Positions 1 through 11,389 of a DNA stretch of 64,000 nt are shown in pieces (position 1 is the stretch's first letter; each line of letters starts with the position of its first letter). The stretch lies in contig JAIGNY010002998.1 in assembly GCA_020152595.1 (NCBI GenBank), forward strand, positions 186,001 to 250,000, given 5' to 3'. The stretch is from Chiridota heheva (taxonomy: Eukaryota > Echinodermata > Holothuroidea > Apodida > Chiridotidae). A program made the position numbers and the translations under genes. The notes under the pieces are model-generated. The model did no database searches, was not told the DNA's origin, and saw only the letters and a program-made list of their open reading frames with translations.

Positions 1-551
1 TGGATTTTCATTTGTTCATATATGATAAAGAAACTTTTTAGAAACAAAGTAGTGAAAAAACTATGTTAATATTTTATTTCATTTAGAAGTTACAAAAATT
101 GTAAAGTATTTTTGAATTTGGACAAAAGTGACTGATTGGCAACATCTGTGATGTCACAGAGACAATTTCAACAAAATGTCTTTTGTTAAAAATGATTTGG
201 ATTTTTTTCTCATCATTAAATGTGATGTACACCAAGAAAAAAACAAAATGTTTTTTGTAAATTATATATTCCACCCTATCTCTATAATGAACCAAAAATG
301 TTGTTCGATAAATGTAAAGAAAGTGTGATTAAATTTAAAAGAAATACATAACTGTGCTGGAATTGCCTTGATGACATCACCAACCGAAGGAAATAAAGTG
401 TATGAGGTGTTTTTAAGAACATTTCTCTACTCTTTAAATTGTTTTAACTTCTAAACGGAAGGAGATATTATGATAGTTTTTTCCACTACTTTGTTTTTAC
501 AAATTTTATCTATCATATATGAACAAATGAAAATCCATGGGAATATTTCTT
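1..551. mobile_element. MITE family A, copy 1 (left end cut by window)
   Basis: Palindromic non-autonomous element. The left arm (start to about 120) and the right arm (about 435-551) are inverted copies: the left reads catatatgataaagaaact, the right carries the complement followed by atgggaatatttctt. The right end is followed by TA. The interior holds a second, looser inversion around two gatgtcac/gtgatgtc motifs. No coding capacity. Four further copies in the window share the same arms. TA flanks suggest a Tc1/mariner-type origin, which is an inference because no transposase is present. Confidence 0.85.
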
Positions 552-574
552 TAAATGTCAAAAGAGGAAAGCTT

Positions 575-690
575 ATAAAAGATGTACTCACTACATTAAC
601 ATTATTTCTGTCATGATTTTTCATGGGAAGATTTTGATACCTATATTCAGAACTGTGGCAAAATTTATAATTAATTCCTACTCCGCTCCA
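575..690 (+). repeat. Repeat J, partial copy
   Basis: This stretch matches 3415-3520 at roughly 80% by eye (shared frame: gatgtaYtcactacattMa, then tcatgggaagatttt or tcgtgggtagattttc, then attcagaac). It lies directly beside MITE A copy 1. It is a fragment of dispersed repeat J, which is more complete at 3195-3510 and inverted at 30420-30700. Confidence 0.6.
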
Positions 691-911
691 CTGCTGGTGA
701 GCCATGTACGTACTGCTTGAAACAGCTGCATGTGTGGCGCAAGATTGATGAACCTTATTCCAGGAAATTTACTGCCATTACCTTTGTTAATCAAAATGAC
801 TTTTGCTCTGTAGATTGTATACTGAAACAATGTTTAATTATGCAATGCCCACCACTATCTGCATTACTTTCATTCATCTGTTTTGAAGCGCCTATTTCAT
901 ACACATTTAAT

Positions 912-1709
912 GTCTAATATTGATTTTAAATGTACACGTTAAATGGTAGTAACACAAGAATGTATATAATCCTGCAACATTTCAACCAGAATATAATACT
1001 GCAAAAGCGAAGAAACCCATCCCTTACACAAATTGCATTTATATTAAAGAGGCGATATCGTCATATGTGCACAATATCTAGAATTCCTTTCATTTTTTTG
1101 ATTGGTTGAAATTTTGCTGCGCGATTCATTGTCTCGTATTGCAAGGTATATAGTTATATAAAACGCCTTGAAGGTCACCACACGAAATAGCCCAGATGGT
1201 TGCGGCAATCGCAAGAAATGTTTTTTTTTTCAAATCATGTCATGAGTTCGAGCCCCGGTAGAATCGTTTATCTTCTTCTTTTTTTTCTCAGTAATTTTCA
1301 TTTGGTGACTATCATTGTAGTATTTTGATACTAAAATTTCACTTTCGCTTTCTGACAAAAAAGCATTGAAAAAACAAATAAGTTTCTCGTCACAGTAACG
1401 TAATGCGCTGTGTGTGTAATTCTGCACACACAACGTACATGCTAGTGTCTGGCTGCACTGTGTGGTACAAACAGACAGAGGATTGGATCTTGCGTCCACA
1501 ACCGGAAGTGACGTCAAAATATAGTATCCCCCATTTTTACCGTATTTTATTGAGACGAGCTTCCCTCTTTAATGTCTAATATTGATTTAAATGTACACGT
1601 TAAATGGTAGTAACATGAGATTGTATATAATCCTGCAACATTTCAACCAGAATACAATACTGCAAAAGCGAAGAAACCCATCCCTCGCACAAATTGCATT
1701 TATATTAAA
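912..1709 (+). repeat. 137-bp direct repeats flanking a 523-bp tRNA-like insert
   Basis: Segments 912-1048 and 1572-1709 are about 94% identical by eye (both run from tctaatattgat to tttatattaaag) and lie in the same orientation. They flank a 523-bp interior containing a tRNA-like SINE head. The ends are not TG...CA, so a classical LTR pair is not supported. They could be a TRIM-like terminal repeat, a tandem duplication split by an insertion, or an unrecognised element. No coding capacity in the interior. Confidence 0.6.
1186..1272 (+). mobile_element. tRNA-derived SINE head
   Basis: An A-box-like tagcccagatgg near 1188 is followed about 50 nt later by a B-box-like gagttcgagccccg near 1244. 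This is the spacing of an internal RNA polymerase III promoter. The cloverleaf is not intact because a poly-T run sits between the boxes, so this is a SINE or tRNA pseudogene rather than a working tRNA. It lies inside the insert between the two 137-bp direct repeats. Confidence 0.55.
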
Positions 1710-2285
1710 GACATTTATCCCTGAGTGAAATTAAACCCTCAGTAAATATAAAAAGAAAAATTAAAAACTAGAAGCATTACTCAATATCTATCGAAGGCGA
1801 TATGTACTTCTCCATCTTGAAGATCAAATCACTGAATGATTTGCGACACGTTCAACGATCATCGGGAAATTAGGGAGCATTTAAGTAAATAATGGGAAAG
1901 GATAAGGTTACGACTATAGAATTCATTTCAAAGTTTGGCCTTGAATAAGGAAGTTTTTCGATAGGTGTGATCAAAAACAGGATTACAGGGATGCGGGAGG
2001 GGGAGGGGGAGCATTTGTCCGTACTTTTTTCCCCAATCTTTTGTATGCCGATTATGTATTTACCCTCCCCCCTCAAAAAAAAAAAAAAACACACACACAC
2101 AGCCAGCAAATCCCACCTAGGGCATATACAAAATTATATGTGTATTGCAGTTTTCTTGAGTTTTTGCTTCATTGAGTGGCACTTTCAACCCAATCTCCCT
2201 TCAATTTTAAAAGATAAAAATTTCACACAAATTAATAACTAAAACTAAAGCTTTGGGAGCTCGCAGAATAAATATGAACATCATA
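1710..2285. other. Unannotated AT-rich DNA with short simple repeats
   Basis: No gene or recognisable element. It contains a G-rich patch near 1997, an A run at about 2076-2089 and a (CA)n run directly after it. Short frames here have no recognisable similarity. Confidence 0.6.
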
Positions 2286-2875
2286 AAGGAATATTTCTCA
2301 TGGATTTTATTTTAATATATATGATAAAGGATTTTTAAACAAAAAAACAATTGGTGTAAAAATCATGTGACTATGAAAGAAACAATTTGGTGTAAAAATC
2401 ATGTTGATATCTTTTTCCGTTTAGGAGTTATTGCATTTAAAGATTGCACGAGTGTTGAAAAGTGACCTAACAGTGTAAAATGTGATGTCATAAAGGCAGA
2501 TCCAAGACAATTCTTATGTATTTCTATAAAACAAAAACACTTTTTTTCTTTAGAGTGTTAAGATTCATTTGCAAATGGGTAAAGTATGTTCTTATAAAGT
2601 GTATGCTATACCCCATCTCAATAATAAACAAACGATGCTTCCAGTAATTTAGGAAGAGGCAATTAATTTTCCAAGAAACACACAATGATTGTATTGGCTT
2701 TGTATCACACTGTTCACTGTGGGGTCACTTTTCTCTACACTCACGCAATCTTTGAAATGCAATGACTCCTGAATGGAAGAAAATATCAACATGATTTTTA
2801 CACAAAATTGTTGTTTCTTTCATAATTTGATCTCTATCAAGTAAATGAAAATGAAAATCCACGGGAATATTCCTT
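2286..2875. mobile_element. MITE family A, copy 2 (complete)
   Basis: Complete 590-bp element that starts AAGGAATATT after TA and ends AATATTCCTT before TA. Inverted arms extend inward for well over 100 bp. The left arm contains aaacaatttggtgtaaaaat and the right arm its complement. The left arm also carries an internal partial duplication of ttggtgtaaaaatcatgt, seen twice near 2350 and 2387. No coding capacity. Confidence 0.9.
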
Positions 2876-3059
2876 TAAACTCAACATATTCACTTTAAAA
2901 AATGAAGTTTTCTGAAATAGAGTAATAGTTATCTTTATAAACTGTGGTGAGCTATTGAGCTTAAAATGAGCTCCCATTTTAGATTTGATAATATGAATGC
3001 ATAACATTCAATCTAATGGCAAAAGGTTTGTGGACTGAATTGTACATATCTAATGTTTG

Positions 3060-3190
3060 AACCTTTCTTTACAAAGTCACAATTTTGAATAGAGCTCATA
3101 CTTGGGACCTTTACAGGCTTTCAAAACAACGATTCATTCCAATATTGCAAATCGTTTAAGCTCAAAATTGAAAATCAAAATCATTACTCC
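3060..3190 (+). repeat. Uninterrupted copy of a 115-bp duplicated segment
   Basis: Runs from the ttacaaagtcacaattttga region to cattactccttttaat. It matches 3530-3612 joined to 3845-3885. Because it is continuous, it serves as the empty-site paralogue of MITE C copy 1, which splits the second copy. Confidence 0.75.
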
Positions 3191-3194
3191 TTTT

Positions 3195-3510
3195 AATCAG
3201 GGCTGGAAAAAATCTACAGTTCCATTGATTATAACCACAGGGAAATAGAGAAATTCGCAAGAAGAAAAAATAATAATTTATTTTTGTAATATTTTTTTAA
3301 ACAATTTTTTAGTAAACAACAGTAGGCCTATATGTGGTAAATTTGTGTTCTAAAAACGTTCCCAATGTAATTGTTCAATGAAAAGTACATTAAATGCGAA
3401 AAAGGGAAGTATGTTAAGATGTATTCACTACATTCATATTATTTATGTCGCAATTTTTCGTGGGTAGATTTTCGACACCTTAATTCAGAACCATGGGAAA
3501 TTCTATAATT
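3195..3510 (+). repeat. Dispersed repeat J, fuller copy
   Basis: Begins near the ggctggaaaaaatctac motif, passes ataaccacagggaaat and gaaattcgc, and continues through tattcactacattcatatt. The same order of motifs appears inverted at 30420-30700. A partial copy lies at 575-690. No coding capacity was seen. The class is unknown; it may be a degraded DNA element. Confidence 0.7.
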
Positions 3511-3612
3511 CATTTGAACTTCAGAACCTTTACAATGTCACAATTTTGAAATGAGCTTATAATTGGAACAAGCTTTCAGAACAACGATTCATCAAATATT
3601 GCAAATCCTTTA

Positions 3613-3844
3613 AAGGAGCACTTGACCAAAAAGTGAGGTGCTCGATTTTGCGAATTTCACAGATATATCATCCACAAAAGATTGATAAACTTCATGCTTC
3701 CATAGCCCACAGACATGGGGGCAAAAGGTCATTTGAATATTTATATTATTTAGAAAATTGCGTTACCGTTGCGTGCTAGATAAGCATTCAATTTTTTGGG
3801 GACCCCTAAAAAATATGCCCTCACTTTTCGGTCTAGTGCTCCTT
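3613..3844. mobile_element. MITE family C, copy 1
   Basis: A 232-bp element starting AAGGAGCACTTGACC and ending GGTCTAGTGCTCCTT, with arms that also pair over the aaaagtgagg / cctcactttt stretch. It interrupts a duplicated segment whose intact form lies at 3060-3190: target gtTTAAgctc became cctTTA-element-AAAgctc. The junction fits a TA target duplication with one substitution, although TTAA cannot be excluded. Confidence 0.9.
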
Positions 3845-3934
3845 AAAGCTCATAATTAAAAATCAAAATCATTACTTGTTTAATATGAACCAAAATTAGT
3901 TAAATATCTTTCAATTTCAATCCTACAAAATGAA

Positions 3935-6900
3935 TAAACCAGGTCATGAACCCAATAAAAGGTGAAAAGCAATTTGAATATGAAACAAATCAAACATTGA
4001 TGTAAAGCCTAATGGCATAGCTAGGGGCTTTAAACTAGGTCATGAACCCAATAAAAGGTGAAAAGCAATTTGAATATGAAACAAATTAAACATTGATGTG
4101 AAGCCTAATGGCATAGCTAGGGGCTTTAAACTAGGTCATGAACCCAATAAAAGGTGAAAAGCAATTTGAATATGAAACAAATCAAACATTGATGTAAAGC
4201 CTAATGGCATAGCTAGGGGCTTTAAACTAGGTCATGAACCCAATAAAAGGTGAAAAGCAATTTGAATGAAACATATTAAACATTGATGTGAAGCCTAATG
4301 GCATAGCTAGGGGCTTTAAACTAGGTCATAAACCCAATAAAAGGTGAAAAGCAATTTGAATGAAACAAATCAAACATTGATGTAAAGCCTAATGGCATAG
4401 CTAGGGGCTTTAAACTAGGTCATGAACCCAATAAAAGGTGAAAAGCAATTTGAATATGAAACAAATTAAACATTGATGTAAAGCCTAATGGCATAGCTAG
4501 GGGCTTTAAACTAGGTCATGAACCCAATAAAAGGTGAAAAGCAATTTGAATATGAAACAAATTAAACATTGATGTGAAGCCTAATGGCATAGCTAGGGGC
4601 TTTAAACTAGGTCATGAACCCAATAAAAGGTGAAAAGCAATTTGAATGAAACATATTAAACATTGATGTGAAGCCTAATGGCATAGCTAGGGCTTTAAAC
4701 TAGGTCATGAACCCAATAAAAGGTGAAAAGCAATTTGAATGAAACAAATCAAACATTGATGTAAAGCCTAATGGCATAGCTAGGGGCTTTAAACTAGGTC
4801 ATGAACCCAATAAAAGGTGAAAAGCAATTTGAATGAAACAAATCAAACATTGATGTAAAGCCTAATGGCATAGCTAGGGGCTTTAAACTAGGTCATGAAC
4901 CCAATAAAAGGTGAAAAGCAATTTGAATATGAAACAAATTAAACATTGATGTGAAGCCTAATGGCATAGCTAGGGGCTTTAAACTAGGTCATGAACCCAA
5001 TAAAAGGTGAAAAGCAATTTGAATGAAACAAATCAAACATTGATGTAAAGCCTAATGGCATAGCTAGGGCTTTAAACTAGGTCATGAACCCAATAAAAGG
5101 TGAAAAGCAATTTGAATATGAAACAAATTAAACATTGATGTGAAGCCTAATGGCATAGCTAGGGGCTTTAAACTAGGTCATGAACCCAATAAAAGGTGAA
5201 AAGCAATTTGAATATGAAACAAATTAAACATTGATGTGAAGCCTAATGGCATAGCTAGGGGCTTTAAACTAGGTCATGAACCCAATAAAGGTGAAAAGCA
5301 ATTTGAATGAAACAAATTAAACATTGATGTGAAGCCTAATGGCATAGCTAGGGGCTTTAAACTAGGTCATGAACCCAATAAAAGGTGAAAAGCAATTTGA
5401 ATATGAAACAAATTAAACATTGATGTGAAGCCTAATGGCATAGCTAGGGGCTTTAAACTAGGTCATGAACCCAATAAAAGGTGAAAAGCAATTTGAATAT
5501 GAAACAAATCAAACATTGATGTAAAGCCTAATGGCATAGCTAGGGGCTTTAAACTAGGTCATGAACCCAATAAAAGGTGAAAAGCAATTTGAATATGAAA
5601 CAAATTAAACATTGATGTGAAGCCTAATGGCATAGCTAGGGGCTTTAAACTAGGTCATGAACCCAATAAAAGGTGAAAAGCAATTTGAATATGAAACAAA
5701 TTAAACATTGATGTGAAGCCTAATGGCATAGCTAGGGCTTTAAACTAGGTCATGAACCCAATAAAAGGTGAAAAGCAATTTGAATATGAAACATATTAAA
5801 CATTGATGTAAAGCCTAATGGCATAGCTAGGGGCTTTAAACTAGGTCATGAACCCAATAAAAGGTGAAAAGCAATTTGAATATGAAACAAATTAAACATT
5901 GATGTGAAGCCTAATGGCATAGCTAGGGCTTTAAACTAGGTCATGAACCCAATAAAAGGTGAAAAGCAATTTGAATATGAAACAAATTAAACATTGATGT
6001 GAAGCCTAATGGCATAGCTAGGGGCTTTAAACTAGGTCATGAACCCAATAAAAGGTGAAAAGCAATTTGAATATGAAACAAATCAAACATTGATGTAAAG
6101 CCTAATGGCATAGCTAGGGCTTTAAACTAGGTCATGAACCCAATAAAAGGTGAAAAGCAATTTGAATATGAAACAAATTAAACATTGATGTGAAGCCTAA
6201 TGGCATAGCTAGGGGCTTTAAACTAGGTCATGAACCCAATAAAAGGTGAAAAGCAATTTGAATGAAACAAATTAAACATTGATGTGAAGCCTAATGGCAT
6301 AGCTAGGGGCTTTAAACTAGGTCATGAACCCAATAAAAGGTGAAAAGCAATTTGAATATGAAACAAATTAAACATTGATGTGAAGCCTAATGGCATAGCT
6401 AGGGGCTTTAAACTAGGTCATGAACCCAATAAAAGGTGAAAAGCAATTTGAATATGAAACAAATCAAACATTGATGTAAAGCCTAATGGCATAGCTAGGG
6501 GCTTTAAACTAGGTCATGAACCCAATAAAAGGTGAAAAGCAATTTGAATATGAAACAAATTAAACATTGATGTGAAGCCTAATGGCATAGCTAGGGGCTT
6601 TAAACTAGGTCATGAACCCAATAAAAGGTGAAAAGCAATTTGAATATGAAACAAATTAAACATTGATGCGAAGCCTAATGGCATAGCTAGGGGCTTTAAA
6701 CTAGGTCATGAACCCAATAAAAGGTGAAAAGCAATTTGAATATGAAACATATTAAACATTGATGTAAAGCCTAATGGCATAGCTAGGGGCTTTAAACTAG
6801 GTCATGAACCCAATAAAAGGTGAAAAGCAATTTGAATATGAAACAAATTAAACATTGATGTGAAGCCTAATGGCATAGCTAGGGGCTTTAAACTAGGTCA

Positions 6901-7556
6901 TGAACCCAATAAAAGGTGAAAAGCAATTTGAATATGAAACAAATTAAACATTGATGTGAAGCCTAATGGCATAGCTAGGGGCTTTAAACTAGGTCATGAA
7001 CCCAATAAAAGGTGAAAAGCAATTTGAATATGAAACAAATCAAACATTGATGTAAAGCCTAATGGCATAGCTAGGGGCTTTAAACTAGGTCATGAACCCA
7101 ATAAAAGGTGAAAAGCAATTTGAATATGAAACAAATTAAACATTGATGTGAAGCCTAATGGCATAGCTAGGGGCTTTAAACTAGGTCATGAACCCAATAA
7201 AAGGTGAAAAGCAATTTGAATATGAAACATATTAAACATTGATGTAAAGCCTAATGGCATAGCTAGGGGCTTTAAACTAGGTCATGAACCCAATAAAGGT
7301 GAAAAGCAATTTGAATATGAAACAAATTAAACATTGATGTGAAGCCTAATGGCATAGCTAGGGGCTTTAAACTAGGTCATGAACCCAATAAAAGGTGAAA
7401 AGCAATTTGAATATGAAACAAATTAAACATTGATGTGAAGCCTAATGGCATAGCTAGGGGCTTTAAACTAGGTCATGAACCCAATAAAAGGTGAAAAGCA
7501 ATTTGAATGAAACCTATTAAACATTGATGTGAAGCCTAATGACATAGCTAAGGGCT
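3935..7556 (+). repeat. 94-96 bp satellite array, about 38 copies
   Basis: Head-to-tail tandem array with unit ctaggtcatgaacccaataa ... gcatagctaggggctttaaa. The period is 96 bp where the unit contains gaatatgaaac and 94 bp where it contains gaatgaaac. Copies fall into diagnostic variants: aaatcaaac with gtaaag, aaattaaac with gtgaag, and acatattaaac. Identity between copies is very high, indicating recent amplification or homogenisation. The last copy is the most diverged (cctattaaac, gacatagctaaggg). No coding frame survives across the array because unit lengths are not multiples of three. Confidence 0.97.
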
Positions 7557-7839
7557 TTATCCATGTAAACATGGCTCATTAACAACATCTATTCTATTAT
7601 CAAATTCATTTTTTTTTTTTTTCTTCAATTTTTCTTGCGGCATCAATAAACCTCATTAAGCTAAAAAAATTAAAAATACAATTGTCTTCCTATATGGGGA
7701 GAGTCATACACAATGTAAGTCTGACTTCACCTAGTCATTCATTCAATTGCATTTCCTGAAATGCTAGAAGTCCTGACTGGTAGAAATTGGAAGTACAAAT
7801 ACAAGTTGTGGCTGTAGACTTTGGAATCAAGATGCCCTA

Positions 7840-9005
7840 TTACATTTCTTCCAATTCCATTGCCATATTACAATGATACGATTTTGGTTTGACGTAATGA
7901 ATCAAGTGTTTCGGCGCTCGAAAAGCGAATACAAATTTAAAGGATTAGTTCAGTGGTCAAGCATGTTCATCATATATGAAAGAGGACTTCAAAAGAAACA
8001 AAATGGTGAAGAAAGCATTGCAAAATCTTAATCCGTTAAGGAAATATTTAAGTTTAAAATTTGGTATCATTTCTGTACAAATGACTAAAATCAGACTATT
8101 TGTGATGTCACAGCCTCAGATTCTTCAGTCTTTATGCATTTTAAAGAGAGTTTATTTAATGTTTTCACTATTTAGATTATTTTTCCTCAAACTTTATTCA
8201 GGTGGTATATTATACATACCCGTTCTAGATTCAGTTTTACTACTTATTTGAGATATCGCATGGTTTTTAAGCTACAAAATCGCAGAACAAAATATGATAG
8301 AATACATAAGGACTTTGATGAATTTCAGGCTATGACATCACAAGTAGTCTGATATCAGTCGTTTCTACACAATGATACCAAACTTTAAACTTAAATATCT
8401 CCTTAACGGGATAAGATTTTTGAATGCTTTCTTTACCATTTTGTTTCTTTTGAAGTCCTCTTTCAAATAAGATAAACATGCTTGACCACTGAACTAATAC
8501 TTTACCTCCAGATAGTGTCCCTAGTCCCTATTACTTCAGATTAAATCCACTTCCTTCCCAGTCCTTCAGTTTTATCAGGTCGATGCAGGGCTTACACAAT
8601 CACAAAAAATATATCATTATTGTTTTGATGCATTCAAGTATCCGTTATATTATGTTACAATGCAAACAACCGGAACCTGACAAAACACATTTTTTCACCT
8701 TTTTCTAAAATGGTACTGCCCAACACATATTGTAATTAGGACTTTGAATAGAATCGCATTATGCATTTTAAGTTTTCACTTCTTTCTGTTCCTTACTTTG
8801 AAAAATTATACATGCGGTATTAATTTTCACATTTTTCTTAATATATAAAAATCAAGTTTGACTTACAAAAGTTTATGATTAATATATAATTAATTATTCA
8901 AACCTTTGCAAGTCAGACTATCAACGATGGCATATTTTCAGCATGTACCCAGTAATACTAGACCAGTCGCAGCTTGAGAGCCACGACCGAAAAGAAACAG
9001 TACAT
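7840..9005 (+). repeat. Dispersed repeat M, copy 1 (split by MITE B)
   Basis: The two parts, 7840-7939 and 8503-9005, together align with 35825-36460. Shared landmarks include caatgatac(a/g)attttggt, gttttgatgcatt, tactgcccaaca and ggactttgaat. MITE B copy 1 sits between the parts, and the 35.9-kb copy lacks it. No coding capacity is evident. Confidence 0.7.
7940..8502. mobile_element. MITE family B, copy 1 (complete)
   Basis: A 563-bp palindromic element, AAGGATTAGTTCAGTGGTC ... GACCACTGAACTAATACTT, flanked by TA on both sides. Arms continue inward through tatgaaagaggacttcaaaa and its complement. It is inserted in repeat M; the empty paralogue at about 35,935 reads acaattcTActcc, so the target was TA, as used by Tc1/mariner transposases. 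The 91-aa frame at 7976-8251 lies inside the element and has no recognisable similarity. Confidence 0.95.
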
Positions 9006-9494
9006 CTGAAACAATTTTCATAAAATGCAAAAAACATTTGAAAGGGATATTAGAGTTTACTACATGAAGTCCAATAATGAGGTTCCCAGCACTTAATTGT
9101 CATATCTCCCAGCAACCTGTCTGTGAAAGCTTTGAATTTCTAAACTCAATACATTAACAAATTGTTAAGTATGTTATACACAATAACTGCAGAATACGCA
9201 GCAATATTAAATGTTAAACTTTGCACCTTGCATATCCAAGCATTCAGGCATATAGAGCCTCATTGTTGTACTTGCAAAACACTCCTTAATCTTGAATTTA
9301 ATTCATGAGTGAATTTAATGATTAGACATCTTGTATGACAGAGGACAAGATCTGTGAAAAAACGTGTGTGAAATCTTGATTGTATATGAAACTGACTGAT
9401 TAATACAATTAGTACTAAAAAATCTCCTGAACTTATCTGCTTCAATTGAACAATACTAAGTCTTCATGACCACTAGTCTTAATGTACTTGTCAA

Positions 9495-9765
9495 TTGTGT
9501 GACTCACCCCTGCACCCCTGGACAAGGTGAGTCATTGCACCAAAGTACGTGGACGAAACATGTTCATTGACGCACCCTTCAGTCACTTAAGTGACTGACA
9601 TTTTTTGTGAAATGACTTGCCCCAAATCAATCACATCTGTACAAAGTCAATGGGTCTGAAGTAAATTGACCCACCCTAAAGTCACTCTGGTGACTGTAAT
9701 TTGGTACAATGATGCATATGTGAGTCACTATTTCATAATCAATGACTCACCTTTGACTGACATTG
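9495..9765. promoter_or_regulatory. Cluster of AP-1-like TGA(G/C)TCA sites in nested palindromes
   Basis: Four TGASTCA words lie near 9500, 9527, 9721 and 9745. The first two form an inverted pair (tgactcacc ... ggtgagtca). The second and fourth form another over caaggtgagtcattg. Between them lie gtcacttaagtgac and gtcactctggtgac palindromes. The words match the AP-1 (bZIP) consensus. Whether this is a regulatory element or the arms of an unrecognised transposon cannot be decided from sequence. Confidence 0.35.
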
Positions 9766-9848
9766 CCAGAGGTAGTAGGGGTAAGTCATACAACTGACAA
9801 GAGCATAAGTTTATAATCCCAATGCAGCCACGCAATCCAACAAACTTA

Positions 9849-10112
9849 AAAGAAAGGTATCGTCCTAAAAATCCATTCAGAAGTGAACACCATGCTGGTA
9901 ACGTCACTTCTGGTTTTCAATTTACTTATTGATTGCGAGAAATCTGTGATGTTATTGATCACACATGTAAGCCCCTATGTTCAGTCCGGCGAATTTGTGA
10001 TTGAAAACATCGCAGATTTTTGTGATCCATTGGGAAAATCAAAAACTGGAAGGAATGTTACCAGCACGGTGGCGTTCACTTCTGAATTTATTTATGGGAC
10101 GATACTTCCCTT
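9849..10112. mobile_element. MITE family D
   Basis: A 264-bp element with about 50-bp inverted termini: the left reads aaaggtatcgtcc ... ttcagaagtgaacaccatgctggt and the right its near complement, ending ggacgatacttcccTT before TA. TA is also present at the left edge. The reading frame from 9883 that runs into the following minisatellite is a by-product of this element. Confidence 0.85.
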
Positions 10113-10176
10113 TAAAACAAAGATTAGAGTCACATTCAAAATATTAGCACACATTCTATTCTCAACTTCCAGGAAG

Positions 10177-10742
10177 ATGATCAATGCATTCCATATGATC
10201 AATGCATTCCATATGATCAATGCATTCCATATGATCAATGCATTCCATATGATCAATCAATGATCATTGCCATATGATCAATGCATTCCATATGATCAAT
10301 GCATTCCATATGATCAATGCATTCCATATGATCAATGCATTCCATATGATCAATGCATTCCATATGATCAATGCATTCCATATGATCAATGCATTCCATA
10401 TGATCAATGCATTCCATATGATCAATGCATTCCATATGGTCAAAGCATTCCATATGATCAATGCATTCCATATGATCAATGTATTCCATATGATCAATGC
10501 ATTCCATATGATCAATGCACTCCATATGATCAATGCATTCCATATGATCAATGCATTCCATATGATCAATGCATTCCATATGATCAATGCATTCCATATG
10601 ATCAATGCATTCCATATGATCAATGCATTCCATATGATCAATGCATTCCATATGATCAATGCATTCCTTATGATCAACGCATTCCATATGATCAACGCAT
10701 TCCATATGATCAACGCATACCATATGATCAATGCATTCCATA
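10177..10742. repeat. 18-bp minisatellite, about 31 copies
   Basis: Unit atgatcaatgcattccat, very homogeneous, with one irregular junction near 10255 (tcaatcaatgatcattgcc). Because the unit is a multiple of three, long frames open on both strands, coding for hexapeptide repeats such as MINAFH. These are repeat artefacts and not genes. The unit contains the palindromes tgatca and atgcat. The array starts about 65 bp after MITE D. Confidence 0.97.
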
Positions 10743-10744
10743 TT

Positions 10745-11385
10745 TGATCCCTTCAGATGATTGCTTCCCATCCTACATGAAGAAATAGTCAAAAACTTAA
10801 CTTACCCATCATCAGGTAGTAACCTCCCTAAATTGGAAGTTACAAAAAATATGTTGATGAATATGACTATGATAACAGTGCACAAAAATAATTCTTTTCT
10901 TGTGAATAACTCCTACTTTCTGCTTGGAAAACCAACTATGTTCATCAATGGAATGTACACAAACCTTAACCCGGAAGTTTGCAAACATTGCAAAAGAATA
11001 TGAATACAACCAGGGTGTTGACATTTAGAACTAAACACAACATGCAAACTCCTTTATTACCCAAAACCTAATCCCTAATTCTCAACAACAATAGACTGGA
11101 TGATTTTGCTCCAGGGGATCAGCAAGCCGCAGGCTATGCTTGTTTGCTGAGAGCAGGGCATTCCACCAACTCCCTGCAGGGTGTTGTACTAGTGTAACTC
11201 CCTGCTGTGAGCAACACATCTGGGACAAAGCTAATAACTAGCAGGTGGCAAATATTTGGCCAGTCAAAGAGAAATGTCTTTGTGTTTTGTCATGTTATCC
11301 CATCTGATTATCAGTCAGGAACATGTAATGAATAGATTTTCTTCTCTTATATTTAATTTCTACTTGGCTTGGGCACATGTGGAGA
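10745..11385. other. Unannotated spacer
   Basis: No gene seen. Around 11100-11240 there are several inverted gcaggg/ccctgc words (gagcagggcattcc, actccctgcagggtgttg, aactccctgctgtg), which may be a degraded hairpin-forming element. Confidence 0.4.
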
Positions 11386-11389
11386 TATT

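Noticed and set aside
1186-1272. Functional tRNA gene
   Set aside because: A and B boxes are present but the arms do not form a cloverleaf and a T run would stop polymerase III early.
912-1709. LTR retrotransposon
   Set aside because: Only 137-bp repeats, no TG..CA ends, no primer binding site or gag/pol remains visible.
3935-7556. CRISPR-like array
   Set aside because: Units are contiguous 94-96 bp repeats without unique spacers, in a eukaryotic context: a satellite.
9883-10263. 126-aa frame before the 18-bp array
   Set aside because: It spans MITE D and then the minisatellite; the protein has no independent support.
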